From Metamycoplasma hyosynoviae (GTDB lineage: Bacteria; Bacillota_I; Bacilli_A; Mycoplasmatales; Metamycoplasmataceae), in assembly GCF_004365165.1 (NCBI RefSeq), contig NZ_SOCH01000003.1, positions 124,001 through 188,000 of the forward strand: a stretch of 64,000 nucleotides of DNA, given 5' to 3'. Positions 1 to 11,533 of the stretch are shown here, one piece after another; the stretch's first letter is position 1; each line of letters starts with the position of its first letter. The notes beneath the pieces are model-generated. The model was not told the DNA's origin. It did no database searches and was given only the letters and a program-made list of their open reading frames with translations. Both the position numbers and the translations under genes were made by a program.

Positions 1-231
1 ATCACAAGGAGTAAGAATATCATTAGTATGAATACAATTTATGGTATTAGCAAATATTTTAGCAACAGAAGTTTTACCCGTACCATGAGGTCCACAAAAT
101 AAATAAGCATGACTTATTTTACGGTTTTTAATAACATTAATTAGTGTAACTATAATGTTGTCTTGGCCTTTAACTTCATTGAATTTTTTAGGACGATAAT
201 GTCGATATAATGTTTTATATTTACCTTCCAT
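1..231 (-). CDS. dnaX: DNA polymerase III subunit gamma/tau, N-terminal part
   Basis: Partial gene running off the left edge; only the first 77 residues are present. The product is the clamp-loader ATPase of the replicative DNA polymerase. The N-terminus reads MEGKYKTLYRHYRPKKF, followed by an HAYLFCGPHGTGKTS Walker A loop, the standard beginning of bacterial DnaX/HolB-type AAA+ proteins. The start codon at 229-231 has a good GGAGAA ribosome site five bases upstream. The gene diverges from the NUDIX gene to its right. Walker B, sensor and the tau C-terminus lie outside the window, so full length cannot be judged. Confidence 0.93.
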   Translation of the reverse strand, partial: MEGKYKTLYRHYRPKKFNEVKGQDNIIVTLINVIKNRKISHAYLFCGPHGTGKTSVAKIFANTINCIHTNDILTPCD

Positions 232-399
232 GTATTCTCCTTTTGACTTATAATAAATATTAACACAAATTATGTGATTTCTAGTAAAGCAACAAATAAA
301 TTTTAATGTGCGTTTTAATGAACTTAACATTAAAATTTATGTAGGTTAGAAGCATATGAAACTTTTATTTTAAATTATTGAGTTTTTTAAATTGATTAG

Positions 400-405
400 T
401 ATAAT
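400..405 (+). promoter_or_regulatory. -10 box (TATAAT) of the NUDIX gene
   Basis: A perfect TATAAT lies 54 bases before the ATG at 460. Transcription would start near 411-413, which rules out the in-frame ATG at 409 and favours 460 as the true start. No convincing -35 is visible, as usual in mollicutes. Confidence 0.55.
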
Positions 406-459
406 AGAATGAACTTAGTTAAATTTAAGTCTCAAAACAAGCAAATTAAGGAAAATAAT

Positions 460-888
460 ATGATAAAAGAAGTGTCATGTGGAGCAATTACATTTTCTAA
501 AAGAAAATTTAGACTTACCAAAGTCTTGCTCATAAAACAAAAAAATTCACATTATTTTACCTTTCCTAAAGGTCATCAAGAACAAGGTGAAACACATGAA
601 CAAACTGCTATTCGTGAGTTAAAAGAAGAAACTAATATAGACATTAATATAATTGAAGGATTTAAAGATAAAAACACTTATAGTCCTTATCAAAATTGTA
701 TAAAAGATGTATTTTATTTTTGTGCTGAGGCTAAGAATATAAACTTAGAAAAACAAGATGCTGAAATTCAAAAAATAGGCTGATATTCTATTGGAATTGC
801 AGCTTTAAAACTGCATTACAAAAAAGATAAGCAAATGCTAAAAACTGCTTATAAGGTTTTCAAAAATTATAAGAAAACCACAAAATAA
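460..888 (+). CDS. NUDIX hydrolase
   Basis: A 142-aa NUDIX pyrophosphohydrolase. The signature GHQEQGETHEQTAIRELKEE fits GX5EX7REUXEE, with the final Gly replaced by Asn (residues about 33-55), so the metal-binding Glu residues are present. Size and the context FTFPKGHQEQGE resemble bis(5'-nucleosyl)-tetraphosphatase/MutT-like cleaning enzymes, but the substrate is not identifiable from sequence. Start chosen at 460 because AAGGA lies just upstream and the -10 box at 400-405 excludes the ATG at 409. One UGA codon (781) is read as Trp. It is monocistronic, ending in a hairpin terminator. Confidence 0.88.
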
Positions 889-921
889 AAAAACACGTTC
901 TTACAAATAAATGTGTTTTTT
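888..921 (+). terminator. Rho-independent terminator after the NUDIX gene
   Basis: Inverted repeat AAAAAACAC / GTGTTTTTT with a short loop, immediately after the stop codon and ending in a T run. Confidence 0.7.
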
Positions 922-959
922 ATTCTACTTTTTTTCTTAAAAAAATATTATTTTTAGTT

Positions 960-2273
960 TTAATTTCATTTAATGAATTTTAAGAGAAAATCACTAACCC
1001 CAATAATGGTAAAACCATTATTGTCTGTTGTTTCTTCAAGTGTTTTATTAATTACTAATATTTTTTGAATATGATCTTTATGAGCTAGAAATGGTTTTAA
1101 TTCTCTTGCTTTTATTTCCGGGTTTGAAATATCATTACTTACTTGAATGTAATATTTTTTAGGGCATTTTGTTGCAATAAAATCAATTTCATAAATTTTA
1201 CTAATGCTTTTACCTGCTTCATTTTTTTCTTTTTTTCCAAAAGCACCTATATTAACTGTATAGCCATTATATATTAATTCATTGTAAATTAGATTTTCAA
1301 GCATTTGACCTTCATTTTCATATGCGAAATTAAGTCTCGCATTTCTTAACCCATTATCAACAAAATAATATTTTCTAAGTGCTCCTATTTCTCTTTTGCC
1401 TTTAATATCATATCTGCTAGCTTCTTTTAGAATAAAAGAATCAATAAAAAAATCAATGTATTTTTTTACAGTGTCTTTATCAATTTTTTCTTTTGTAATG
1501 CTTTTATAAGTGTTAACAATTTTTTCTGAATTAAATAGATTGCCTGTTCATTCGCTAATAATATTGCAAAGTGAATCTAATAATTCTGTTTTTGTAAGAT
1601 TATTATGCTCTAATATATCTTTGAAATATGTTGTTTCAAATAAGTTTTTTAAATATTCTTTTTTTTCATTTGTATTTTTTAGTACTGCTAATGGCATTCC
1701 ACCATATTGCATATATTCAAAAACAGTATCTGAAGAAGAATTTTTTTTGAAATTGCAAAATTCTTCAAATGATAAAGGACCCAAGGTAATATTAATTGCT
1801 TTATCTCTAAATTCTGTGATGATATCAGATGATAACATTTTTGAATTAGAACCAGTAACATATAAATCAATATATTTTTCTCTTGAGAGTCCTAAAACTA
1901 CTTCAACAAATGAAATAATGTTCTTATTATCTTTTTTTGCAATTATATATTCGCCTTTAGTGTATATGGGGTTAACAATTGGATCAACAAGTTGAATTTC
2001 ATCAATAAATATATAATTTACGCAACTTTTATCACATTTTTCTCTGATATATTTATCTAATTCAATAGGGTTACGATATTTAATATTTCTTAAATCGTCA
2101 AGTTCAACGATTATGATATTTCTTTCAGAAACACCATTTTCAATTAAATAATTTTTGTATATTTCTTTTAAAAGATAAGATTTTCCACATCTTCTTATTC
2201 CGGTGATTACCTTTGGAAAACCGTTATTTTTTAAAGCTATTAATTTAGATAAATACAACTTTCTTTCTATCAT
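960..2273 (-). CDS. ATP-binding protein, AAA ATPase with DUF4143
   Basis: A 437-aa member of the widespread AAA_14/DUF4143 ATPase family, whose cellular role is not established. The N-terminus MIERKLYLSKLIALKNN is followed by a P-loop-like segment ITGIRRCGKSYLLKEIY (about residues 22-38) and Walker B in VNYIFIDEIQ (about 84-93). The C-terminal half (from about residue 220) is the DUF4143 region with ASRYDIKGKREIGALRKYYF and a QVSNDISNPEIKARELKPF segment resembling the PD-(D/E)XK-like end of the family. UGA codons at 1548 and 966 are read as Trp; the real stop is TAA at 960-962. Start ATG has GAGAA upstream, and that ribosome site lies inside the first copy of a duplicated palindromic repeat. 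Family assignment is firm; function unknown. Confidence 0.85.
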
Positions 2274-2277
2274 GTAT

Positions 2278-2310
2278 ATTCTCTTTTTTAGTAGAATTCT
2301 ACTTTTTTTG
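2278..2310. repeat. 33-bp direct repeat with palindrome, copy 1
   Basis: Contains the perfect 14-bp palindrome AGTAGAATTCTACT (2290-2303) between oligo-T stretches. It lies directly before the DUF4143 ATPase start and includes its ribosome-binding site. An identical copy is at 2352-2384. Confidence 0.85.
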
Positions 2311-2351
2311 CGATTAAATTATATTAAAAAAAATTTTCCTTTTGCTAATAA

Positions 2352-2384
2352 ATTCTCTTTTTTAGTAGAATTCTACTTTTTTTG
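2352..2384. repeat. 33-bp direct repeat with palindrome, copy 2
   Basis: Identical to 2278-2310; the palindrome AGTAGAATTCTACT is at 2364-2377. Spacing between copies is 74 bp, about seven helical turns. Could be paired operators or a duplication left by insertion. A shorter match, ATTCTACTTTTTTT, lies beyond the 3' end of the ATPase gene at 922-935. Confidence 0.85.
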
Positions 2385-2450
2385 GGAAAATAAAAAATAT
2401 TATCTCTAAAAAATTTCATCATTACAATTTATTCTATAATAGAATAAAAC

Positions 2451-2640
2451 TTTATGAAAACTTTAATTTCTATGAGTAAGTTTTAATATAATGTTTTTGA
2501 ATTTTAAATACTATTTAAATTATCAATTCTTTATCTTTCTATTTATTATATAAATAGAAGATAAAGGTTATATGAAAATTGTATTTATAAACTTAAAAAA
2601 ATGATTTAAATGAACTAATATAAATTAAAGTTTTCATAAA
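2451..2640. repeat. 190-bp segment bounded by 19-bp perfect inverted repeats (MITE-like)
   Basis: The ends TTTATGAAAACTTTAATTT (2451-2469) and its exact reverse complement (2622-2640) enclose a second inverted repeat at 2529-2566, a 16-bp stem with one bulged base. No transposase is present. The right end overlaps a stop codon that interrupts the reading frame at 2572-2940. It could be a non-autonomous mobile element or a structured RNA/regulatory region. Confidence 0.6.
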
Positions 2641-2940
2641 ATAAAACAAATACTTATAAAAAGCCAGCAGTGATTTTGATTTGCTTTGTTTAAAGAATTG
2701 CTGGCCTCTTATTGTTTAGGTGTTATATTTTATAATAATAAAAAACTTGAAGAAGATTATGGTTTATTAGATAAGATAACCAACAAAAATTTTATTGATG
2801 CTATTGAATCAGCTACAGTAACCATTTCATATTATAGAGATAATGAGATGAAAAGAAAATATCATACAAATGACTCGAATTTAATTAATTACGAAAACTA
2901 CAAGATTTTTGAGAAAATTATTTCAAAAATTAGTATGTAA
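2572..2940 (+). pseudogene. Interrupted small ORF, possible gene remnant
   Basis: An ATG at 2572 with AAGG upstream opens an 18-codon frame that stops at TAA 2626-2628 and then continues open in the same frame to 2940 (about 103 codons, no internal ATG near its start). The downstream part includes GVIFYNNKKLEEDYGLLDK and looks like coding sequence, but I recognise no family. The interrupting stop lies inside the right arm of the 19-bp inverted repeat, so a degraded gene or chance ORF are both possible. The tail is followed by a convincing terminator. Confidence 0.35.
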
Positions 2941-2942
2941 TT

Positions 2943-2996
2943 TAAAAAATCATTTTCCTTTTTTTCCTATAAATAAGGATAAAATGATTTTTTTTA
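2943..2996 (+). terminator. Terminator hairpin after the interrupted ORF
   Basis: Near-perfect inverted repeat AAAAATCATTTTCCTT / AAGGATAAAATGATTTTT followed by T residues, just after the stop at 2940. It suggests that a transcription unit ends here or once did. Confidence 0.65.
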
Positions 2997-3151
2997 TTAA
3001 TTAACCCCGAAACGCAGGAATATATATAGTTAAACTGGTGGAATTTTATTGTGAAAACAAAAAAAAAAAAAAATGCCCACCAAAAATAAAGATAAGCAAA
3101 AAAAGTGCTTTATATAAGTGCATTTTTATGTTTTCTATAATTTTAAATAAC

Positions 3152-3196
3152 AAAAAAACAACCTAACTTTATCATTAAGAATTAGATTGTTTTTTT
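3152..3196 (-). terminator. Terminator of the tig-secA operon
   Basis: Stem AAAAAAACAAC-CTAA pairing with TTAG-ATTGTTTTTTT, 20 bases after the secA stop; symmetrical, so it can act on both strands. Confidence 0.65.
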
Positions 3197-3215
3197 ACTT
3201 ATAAGAAACAAATAA

Positions 3216-5867
3216 TTAATTTTTAGAATTTTCTAATTCTTCTTTAGCTTTCTCGAATTTAACTCTTAGCTCACGTTCAAGTTCTGCTTTTTTGGTAAGA
3301 ATAATTTTTTCAATTTCATCAGATCCTTTACCTAAACGGTAAAGCTTTTGACGTTCGCTATCAAGTAAAATATTTAAAAAGTCTACTACTTTTTGTTTTT
3401 CTTTATCATCTACATTAGCTTCATTATTATCAAATATAAAAGGAAGGTCAATTGAAGCGTTTGAAGATTTAACAGCATAGTAATTATTCATTAAATTAAC
3501 AATACATTCAAGTGCAATTCTATTAGTTAATTCTTTAAATTTCTTCGAACCCATATTGGTATAAACTTGGTAAGGGTTTTTTTGTGAATATTGCACTAAG
3601 TGTGCTGATCTACGAAGTTTATCCATTACGTTGATATGATCTTGTCAAGCACCATCAAATACTGATAAAATGATTTCACGTTCACTATTGGTTAGTTCAA
3701 TAACACCATATTTTTCTAGGATATTTTGTCTTAATTTGTCATATTCATCATTTAAAACTTTCATAATGAATTCAATTAAATCATCTTTATCAAATTTTTT
3801 AAGTTCTGTTTCAGAAAATTTATAATCACATAAGTTCATATAATTTTCATTTAAATACTTAGTGAAAGAATTTAATTCTAAAGTGTTATTTTTATTGATG
3901 AAATAAGGGTTTTCAACAAGTTGAATGGTTGAAACTGAAATCATTTTTTTGATGATAGTACCTAAATCATCTCGATTTAAAATTAAATCTCTTTGTTCAT
4001 AAATTAAATCTCTTTGTTGACGAATAACATCATCGAAGTTTAAAACACTTTTACGATTATCAAAGTTAAAACCTTCAATTTTCTTTTGTGCTCTTAAAAA
4101 AGCGGATTTAATTTGCTTACCTTCAATAGGATCGTTTCCATAAACTGAAAAGATTTCTTTTCATTTATCTTGAACTGAAAAACGTAGGATTAATTGGTCA
4201 TCTAGCGATAAAAAGAATTTAGAATATCCAATATCCCCTTGTCTACCAGAACGTCCTTTTAGTTGGTTATCAACTCTCCGTGATTCTGCTTTTTCAGTTC
4301 CCAAAACATATAATCCGCCTAATTCAAGTGCTTCTTTTGAGGGTTTAATGTCAGTTCCACGACCTGCCATATTAGTTGCTATTGTAACAGCTTTAACTTG
4401 ACCAGCTTTTGAAATAATTTCAGCTTCACTAGCATCTTGTTTAGCATTAAGAACAGCATGTGGTATTCTTTCTTCTAAAAGCATTTCGTGTAATACTTCA
4501 CTATCTTCAACTTGTGCTGTTCCAATTAGAATAGGCTGACCTTTTTCATATACTCTTTTGACTTCTTTAGTTACAGCTTTTCATTTAGCATTCATTGTAA
4601 CATAAATTTCATCTTCATCATCAAACCTAACCATAGGTTTATTAGTGTCAACTACATTGACACGCATATTATAAATTTCAATAAATTCATTTTCTTCAGT
4701 TTTAGCAGTACCGGTCATACCACAAATTTTTTTGAATAAACGGAAGAAGTTTTGGTAAGTTATTGTAGCAAGTGTTTTAGTTTCAGCTTCTATTTCAACA
4801 CGTTCTTTAGCTTGAATTGCTTGTTGCAACCCTTCTGAATAAGCACGTCCCTCCATAATTCTTCCGGTAAATGAATCAACTAGCTCGATTTTATCATCTA
4901 AAACAATGTATTCAACGTCCAACTTCATTACCTTATGCGCTCTAAGAGCGTTTTGAATTCTATGAACTAGTTCAGAGTTTTGAATGTCATATAGGTTTTC
5001 AAAGTTGAAATATTTATTAGCTTTTTGAATACCTTCATTGGTTAAATAAACAGATTTTGTTTCTTCATCAATAGTGTAATCATCTTTTGATAATGTACGA
5101 ACAAATAAATCAGCAATATTATAAATAGGTGTAGTGCCTTCATCTCCACCTGAAATAATTAAAGGAGTTTTAGCTTCATCGATTAAAATTGAATCAACTT
5201 CATCTAATAAGATAAAATCAAGTCCACGTTGAACTTTTTCTTCTTTTGACATTACCATATTATCTCTTAGGTAGTCAAAACCAAGTTCAGAGTGAACAGA
5301 ATAAACGATGTCGCAGGCATAAGCTGCTCTTTTTTGGTCATTTTCTAGTTGAGCCAAGTTAATTCCAACAGTTAGTCCTAAAAACTTGAATACTTGCCCC
5401 ATTTCTTCAGCATCCCGTTTAGCAAGGTATTCATTAACAGTTGAAACAATAACACTATTTCCAGTTAATGCATTCAAATAAATAGGAGCAATAGAAGTAA
5501 TGGTTTTACCTTCACCAGTTTTCATTTCAGCAACTGAACCTTGGTCAAGTATAACCCCACCAATCATTTGAACATCGAATGGGCGTTTGCCTAAAATTCT
5601 TTTAGTCGCTTCACGAGCAACAGCAAAAACTTCTGGACGAATGTCATCAGAAGTTTCGCCCATATTAAGTCTTTGTCTAAATTCACCAGTTTTTTCTTTT
5701 AGTTCACTATCGGTTAGTTTGATGATTTTTTCTTCAAGTTTATTAATCTTTTTTAAAGTAGCTTCAGCAATCCGCATTTCAGTTGATTTAAAAGAAAATT
5801 TCTTTTTCTTTTTAAGATCAACTATTTTTTTATTGTCCAATTGTTGTGTGTTTTTAGTATTAACCAT
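3216..5867 (-). CDS. secA: Preprotein translocase ATPase SecA
   Basis: An 883-aa motor of the Sec export pathway; it drives unfolded proteins and prolipoproteins through SecYEG. Visible landmarks are Walker A MKTGEGKT (about 115-122), [14 protein letters not shown] (about 222-235, DEAD-box Walker B), [12 protein letters not shown] in the second motor domain region, MAGRGTDI (about 500) and [20 protein letters not shown] with GRSGRQGD. The C-terminus ends ELENSKN without the Cys-rich zinc tail, as in other mycoplasmas. Four apparent frame breaks are UGA Trp codons in one continuous frame. Its ATG lies 8 bases after the tig stop, so translation is probably coupled. Confidence 0.97.
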
Positions 5868-5875
5868 TTTAAGTA

Positions 5876-7315
5876 CTATTTTTCGGTTGCGGGAGTTTTT
5901 GTTTCTTTAGATTCTTTTGCTTTAGCTTCTAGTTTTTCTTTTTCGATTTTGGTTGCTTTATTAGCTCTATCAGTTATTTTTTTATTAAATGCTTCTACTT
6001 CTTTTTCTAGTTTAGAAATTTCGGCATATACTTCTTCACCATTTTGTTTTAATAGAAAATCAATAACTTTATCGGTGGTTTTTTCCATTTCATATCTATC
6101 AAATGAAAGATAACTTTTTATAACTTGTGCAGATACACCAAATGAAGTGGCTAGTTCATTGATATGCTTTTCATATTCTTTTTCAGTTGTAGCAATTTTT
6201 TGTTCTTTAACAATTTGACCAAACCCAAATGAACCTTTTAGTCCTAGAATTGCATTTTCTTTTAAAGTTTCTTTTACTTCTTCTTTTGAAGAATTAGTAA
6301 TTTCATAATATTCAATTTCACTTATTTTTTTATCAGCTAAATTTTTCAAGAATGAATCATAGCTTCTAGCAATTTCACGTTCAATCATTTCTGGATTTAA
6401 GTTCATTTTTGCTACTTTAGCTATAGTTTTTTGGATTTTTTCAGCAAAATCTTTTTTCATTAAATTAAGTTTTAAAGCTAGTGCATCATATTTAGCTTTT
6501 TCTTCGAACTCTTTAATGTTTTTAGCATAGTAAAGATTTGCATTTTTGAAAAAAGCATCATTTAGTTCAGGAAGTGAGATGGTTTTAACAAAATTGATTT
6601 TTAAATCAAACTTAGCTTTTTTGCCAGCATAGTTTTTAGCATAATCTTCTGGAAATGTAACATCAATAGTTTTTTCTTGACCTTTTTTAAGACCAATCAT
6701 TTGGTCTTCAAAACCAGCTATAAATTGTTTAGAACCAATTTTTAGATCATATCCAGTAGCTTCTCCACCTTCAAAAGCTTTACCATCAATGTATCCTTTA
6801 AAATCAAAGTTAACTTCATCACCTTTTTTAATAGGTTGATCACTTTCAACCATTACTATATATTTATTCAATAGTTTTGCTTTTTCAGTTTCAATATCTT
6901 CAGTAGTTGGTTTGAAATCTAAAATTTTAATAGGTTTTTTGTGATAATCTCCTAGTTTTATTTCTGGAAATGTCATAAAATCGCATTCAAGAATGTATCC
7001 TTCACCTTTAGGGTTTTCTTTCATTCTAATGCTGTAAGGTTTGTCATTATAAATTTCATCTTCTTGAACTATTTGAGGGTAGATGTATTTATCTACAACT
7101 TCTTCGTAATAGCTAGTAGCTTTTTCAAATAATTTTGTTGGTGAAATATAAGCATCTGCTTTAGCAGCTGGAGCATGACCTTTTCTAAACCCAGGCACTA
7201 CGGTGTTTAATCTTAAAGCTTTCCTTGCTCTTTCCACGAATTGATATCATATATCGCCTTCAACACTGTAGGTGATAGTCATTGTTGAAGTATTTTTATC
7301 AAGAGTTTTAGGCAT
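5876..7315 (-). CDS. tig: Trigger factor, ribosome-associated chaperone/PPIase
   Basis: A 479-aa trigger factor. The N-terminal ribosome-binding domain carries [11 protein letters not shown] (about residues 40-50), the signature loop that docks on L23. The FKBP-type PPIase domain follows ([20 protein letters not shown] and a [18 protein letters not shown] segment), then a helical C-terminal chaperone region ending in a Lys/Glu-rich tail. Start is at 7315, with AAGGAGAG upstream and [18 protein letters not shown] as N-terminus; the frame passes a UGA Trp codon near 7245. It is followed immediately by secA, pairing nascent-chain folding and export in one operon. Confidence 0.95.
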
Positions 7316-7460
7316 TTTCTCTCCTTTAATTAAGTTAAATTAAAACTTTAAAAATTATAATAAAATATGCTAAAAATTTCCAAATAATGGAAAAGTTTAA
7401 AACTAGCATTTTTTGAAAATTTAATAAGCTGGTAAGTAAAATTTTTGAAACTAAGAAATG

Positions 7461-8159
7461 TTATAAAAACATTTTATAAAATTCTTTTTCTTCATCTGTT
7501 GTAAGAGATGATTTATCTTTGTTTCCAAGTAATACTTCAGCTACATTTTTGATGGTTATATAGTCATTTTTGGTTTCATTAAATAAGATTTTGCTTCAGT
7601 TTTTAAAAATATAGATTGAAAAAAGTTGATTAACTATTTTGAATTTAGCAATATCTTTCCCATATTCTTCTTTTAACTCTTCTTCAAGTTTAGCAATATC
7701 TTTATTTTTTAAAACTGAACCAAGTTTTTTAGGATTTATAGTTTTTTGTTCAACTTTATAGTCATAATCAATTTGATGTTCTACTAAAAGATCATAAATT
7801 AAAGGAGAAAACATTGAATCATCAAAGTTTTTGTAGTTGAAAAAAAATTGAAATTCAGAAGCATAATCTTTTACATCTTCACGAGTTTTTAAAATGTTAT
7901 AGCACACAAAAAATAAATGGTCCATTTTTTTTGATTTAATAATATTTATTAAATCAAGAGTGGGTAAGTTAGTTTTGGTTTGAAGATTATTTAACTTGAT
8001 TTTAGCTAGTATAAAATCACGATAAGAATTTAAAACGTCATGCTCTTCTTTAGTAAAAAAGTTTTTAAATCCTTCTTCAATTAAAGCAATAGCTTTTAAA
8101 TAATCTTCATCTTTAGTTTTTTCAATTAAATAAATTAGTTCAGAAAAATCTTGTGGCAT
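7461..8159 (-). CDS. Hypothetical helical protein (possibly DUF3196-like)
   Basis: A 232-aa protein, predicted soluble and mostly helical, beginning MPQDFSELIYLIEKTKDEDY and ending KEFYKMFL. A UGA Trp codon at 7596-7598 precedes the C-terminal 45 residues. Helix pairs with a pattern of alternating acidic and aromatic residues recall the mycoplasma DUF3196 helical-repeat proteins, but the diagnostic motif is not clear and I treat this as a guess. It lies between eno and tig on the same strand, with its own short leader. Confidence 0.7.
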
Positions 8160-8213
8160 ATATAACTTCTTTCAATGTAGTGGATGTAAGTTTCTGTAAT
8201 ATAAATTATTATA

Positions 8214-8241
8214 TTAAAAAATGCCAGTTTTTAACTGGCAT
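8214..8241 (-). terminator. Terminator of eno
   Basis: Perfect 9-bp stem ATGCCAGTT / AACTGGCAT, followed on the minus strand by five T residues, ten bases after the eno stop. Confidence 0.8.
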
Positions 8242-8251
8242 AAATTAATTA

Positions 8252-9622
<1,371 letters not shown>

Positions 9623-9683
9623 TAATTCTCCTTGGTAATTATTAACGTAAAACATCAAAAATAAATTATTTTGTATAAATTAT

Positions 9684-9689
9684 TATAAT
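9684..9689 (+). promoter_or_regulatory. -10 box of the tRNA-Gly pair
   Basis: TATAAT 50 bases before the first tRNA-Gly; position and match support a promoter, and the opposite strand leads into eno, so the interval is a divergent promoter region. Confidence 0.45.
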
Positions 9690-9739
9690 AGAAAAACAAA
9701 CAAAAAAGAAAAATAGTATATAATGTATTTTGCTTATTT

Positions 9740-9813
9740 GCGAGTGTAGTTTAATGGTAGAACATTAGCCTTCCAAGCTAAATACGAGGGTTCGATTCCC
9801 TTCACTTGCACCA
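9740..9813 (+). tRNA. tRNA-Gly (anticodon UCC)
   Basis: Full cloverleaf: acceptor GCGAGTG pairs with CACTTGC, anticodon loop CTTCCAA, GGTTCGATTCC T-arm, and encoded CCA. Confidence 0.96.
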
Positions 9814-9815
9814 TT

Positions 9816-9889
9816 GCGGATGTAGTTCAATGGTAGAACATCAGGTTGCCAATCTGAATACGAGGGTTCGATTCCCTTCATCCGCACCA
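9816..9889 (+). tRNA. tRNA-Gly (anticodon GCC)
   Basis: Cloverleaf with acceptor GCGGATG/CATCCGC, anticodon loop TTGCCAA, and encoded CCA. It sits two bases after the UCC isoacceptor and is probably cotranscribed with it. Having both Gly isoacceptors adjacent and nearly identical in sequence suggests tandem duplication. Confidence 0.95.
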
Positions 9890-9931
9890 TTTGTTTTATG
9901 GAAGGTAGTAACTTTTATAAAACAACCAAAT

Positions 9932-9967
9932 AAAACCCAGTCCGGTAACTGGGTTTTATGCTTTTTT
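9932..9967 (+). terminator. Terminator of the tRNA-Gly pair
   Basis: Perfect 10-bp stem AAAACCCAGT / ACTGGGTTTT with a 6-base loop and a downstream T-rich stretch. Confidence 0.8.
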
Positions 9968-10041
9968 CATTGCTTTTTTTTGATGCTAAGTCCAAAAATA
10001 TATATGAATCTAATTAATTATTAAAAAAGAAAATAAAAAAA

Positions 10042-10117
10042 TGGCGATCGCGGCAGGAATCGAACCTGCGACAACAGGCTTAGAAGGCATGTGCTCTATC
10101 CCCTGAGCTACGCGACC
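10042..10117 (-). tRNA. tRNA-Arg (anticodon UCU)
   Basis: Minus-strand cloverleaf: acceptor GGTCGCG pairs with CGCGATC, anticodon loop CTTCTAA, GGTTCGATTCC T-arm, encoded CCA. It decodes AGA/AGG, the main Arg codons in this AT-rich genome. Confidence 0.96.
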
Positions 10118-10194
10118 ACACATTGATAAATTTTAGCACATTTTATTAGTTATTTATATTTTTTAAAAAATGTGGATTAGGCTGCAAACTTATA

Positions 10195-11490
10195 TTATTT
10201 TATTTTCACAAGTAGTGCATTTAATTGTCTTTCAACAACGAAACGAACTAAGCTTTTAGCATTTGTTTGAAGTTTTGTTGGATCTTCTGTGTATTCAACT
10301 TCATCAAGACCAGCAATTTTTAAAATTGCTTTTTTAACTCTATCATAGTATTTTTCTTTAATTTCAATTCTTTGTCATTTTTTTGAAAATACTTTAATGT
10401 TAGTAGTATCTGAGCTGAATTTAATACCTGGGTTTTTATTAAGCATTTGTTGGATGTTTTTTATATACTTGTCTTTTTCAGGCATCTTACCATCAATATC
10501 AGTTGTAATTTTTTTGATAATTAGATCAAGCATTTTGTAGCATTCATCATTAGCAAAAAATCCATCTAAGATCTTATTGATATCGCCATTGAAGAATTTA
10601 TCAATAATTTCTTCTTCATATTTTTCATCTTTAAAAGAATCATCATCTACTTTTTTTAATGAGAAATAAAAAGCTATAGCTGCATCTATTGTAATATTCC
10701 CATCTCAGATATCAAAATCAACTTTAGGAACGTCTTTGATTCTGAAATTTTTTTGTTCATAGAATTGTTGGAAATATTTTTCCATATTTCCAATTAAACT
10801 ATTTGATTTATCATCTTTATGTTTAATATAATCAACTCCAATTGTAGAAAGAGAAATTAATCCAGGCACATATTGTTGCATTCCAACTGCTTTATTGAAA
10901 CTTATTTTACGTAAAATTAAATCATTTACATTCATAAGTTTATTATTTTTCATAACTATTCCCGCTGGATTGGCCATAAGTACTGCCATCGGAACTGCGC
11001 CAGCTGTTGCTAGCATCATTCCACCAAAACGAAGTTTTGCAGTTGATTTTTTAGTTCCATTTTCACCAATAGTTTCATTATAAGCTTTAATTTTTCTAAT
11101 TGGTTTGGTGATTTTTTTTCTAAATATTAGATAAAAGATTTCACCAACTAACACAACTGCTAATGTTAAAAGTAAGATAATAAGTCCATTTATAAGACCA
11201 GCTAGGATTTCTTTGGCATCATTTTCATTAACATATTTTTTAAAATCTATAAGATTAGCAACTCTTTGGGTAATTTTTGCACTTATTAAAGGAGCTATAA
11301 ATATAGAAAGTGCAAATCCTCCTCAGGCAAATAATGAAAACATCAATCCACCTCAAACTCCACGTTTAAGTCCAGTAATTCAGCAAAATAAAACTGTTAA
11401 ACAAAAAAGTGCAATTGGAATAATTACCAATCAACTTTTGGTTGTATATCATTCTCAATTATTTACAAATTTATTTAGAAAATTAGTCAT
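10195..11490 (-). CDS. Multi-pass membrane protein, unknown function
   Basis: A 431-aa protein with an N-terminal membrane domain: hydrophobic segments near residues 18-40 (VIIPIALFCLTVLFCWITGL), 48-65, and about 95-120 (ILAGLINGLIILLLTLAVVL), then a basic loop and a further hydrophobic stretch MMLATAGAVPMAVLMANPAG. The C-terminal half is charged, helical and soluble. The first membrane block resembles small CvpA-like proteins, but I cannot confirm that. GAGAA precedes the ATG at 11490. Several UGA Trp codons lie in the membrane part. It is downstream of uvrC, same strand. Confidence 0.72.
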
Positions 11491-11533
11491 TTATTCTCAC
11501 TTGATGATGTCGCAAATATAGATAAATTCTAAA

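Noticed and set aside
409-459. Upstream ATG extension of the NUDIX protein
   Set aside because: It overlaps the predicted transcription start from the -10 box at 400-405, and AAGGA favours the ATG at 460.
1510-1995. Plus-strand ORF of 161 codons inside the DUF4143 ATPase
   Set aside because: Antisense shadow of a well-supported gene, no ribosome site and no family features.
3059-3073. Run of 15 A, possible contingency tract
   Set aside because: The frames that start at GTG 3051 or ATG 3073 end after about 13 codons; no gene depends on the tract, although it could affect promoter spacing.
9816-10024. 72-codon plus-strand ORF over tRNA-Gly
   Set aside because: Runs through a tRNA gene and its terminator; not coding.
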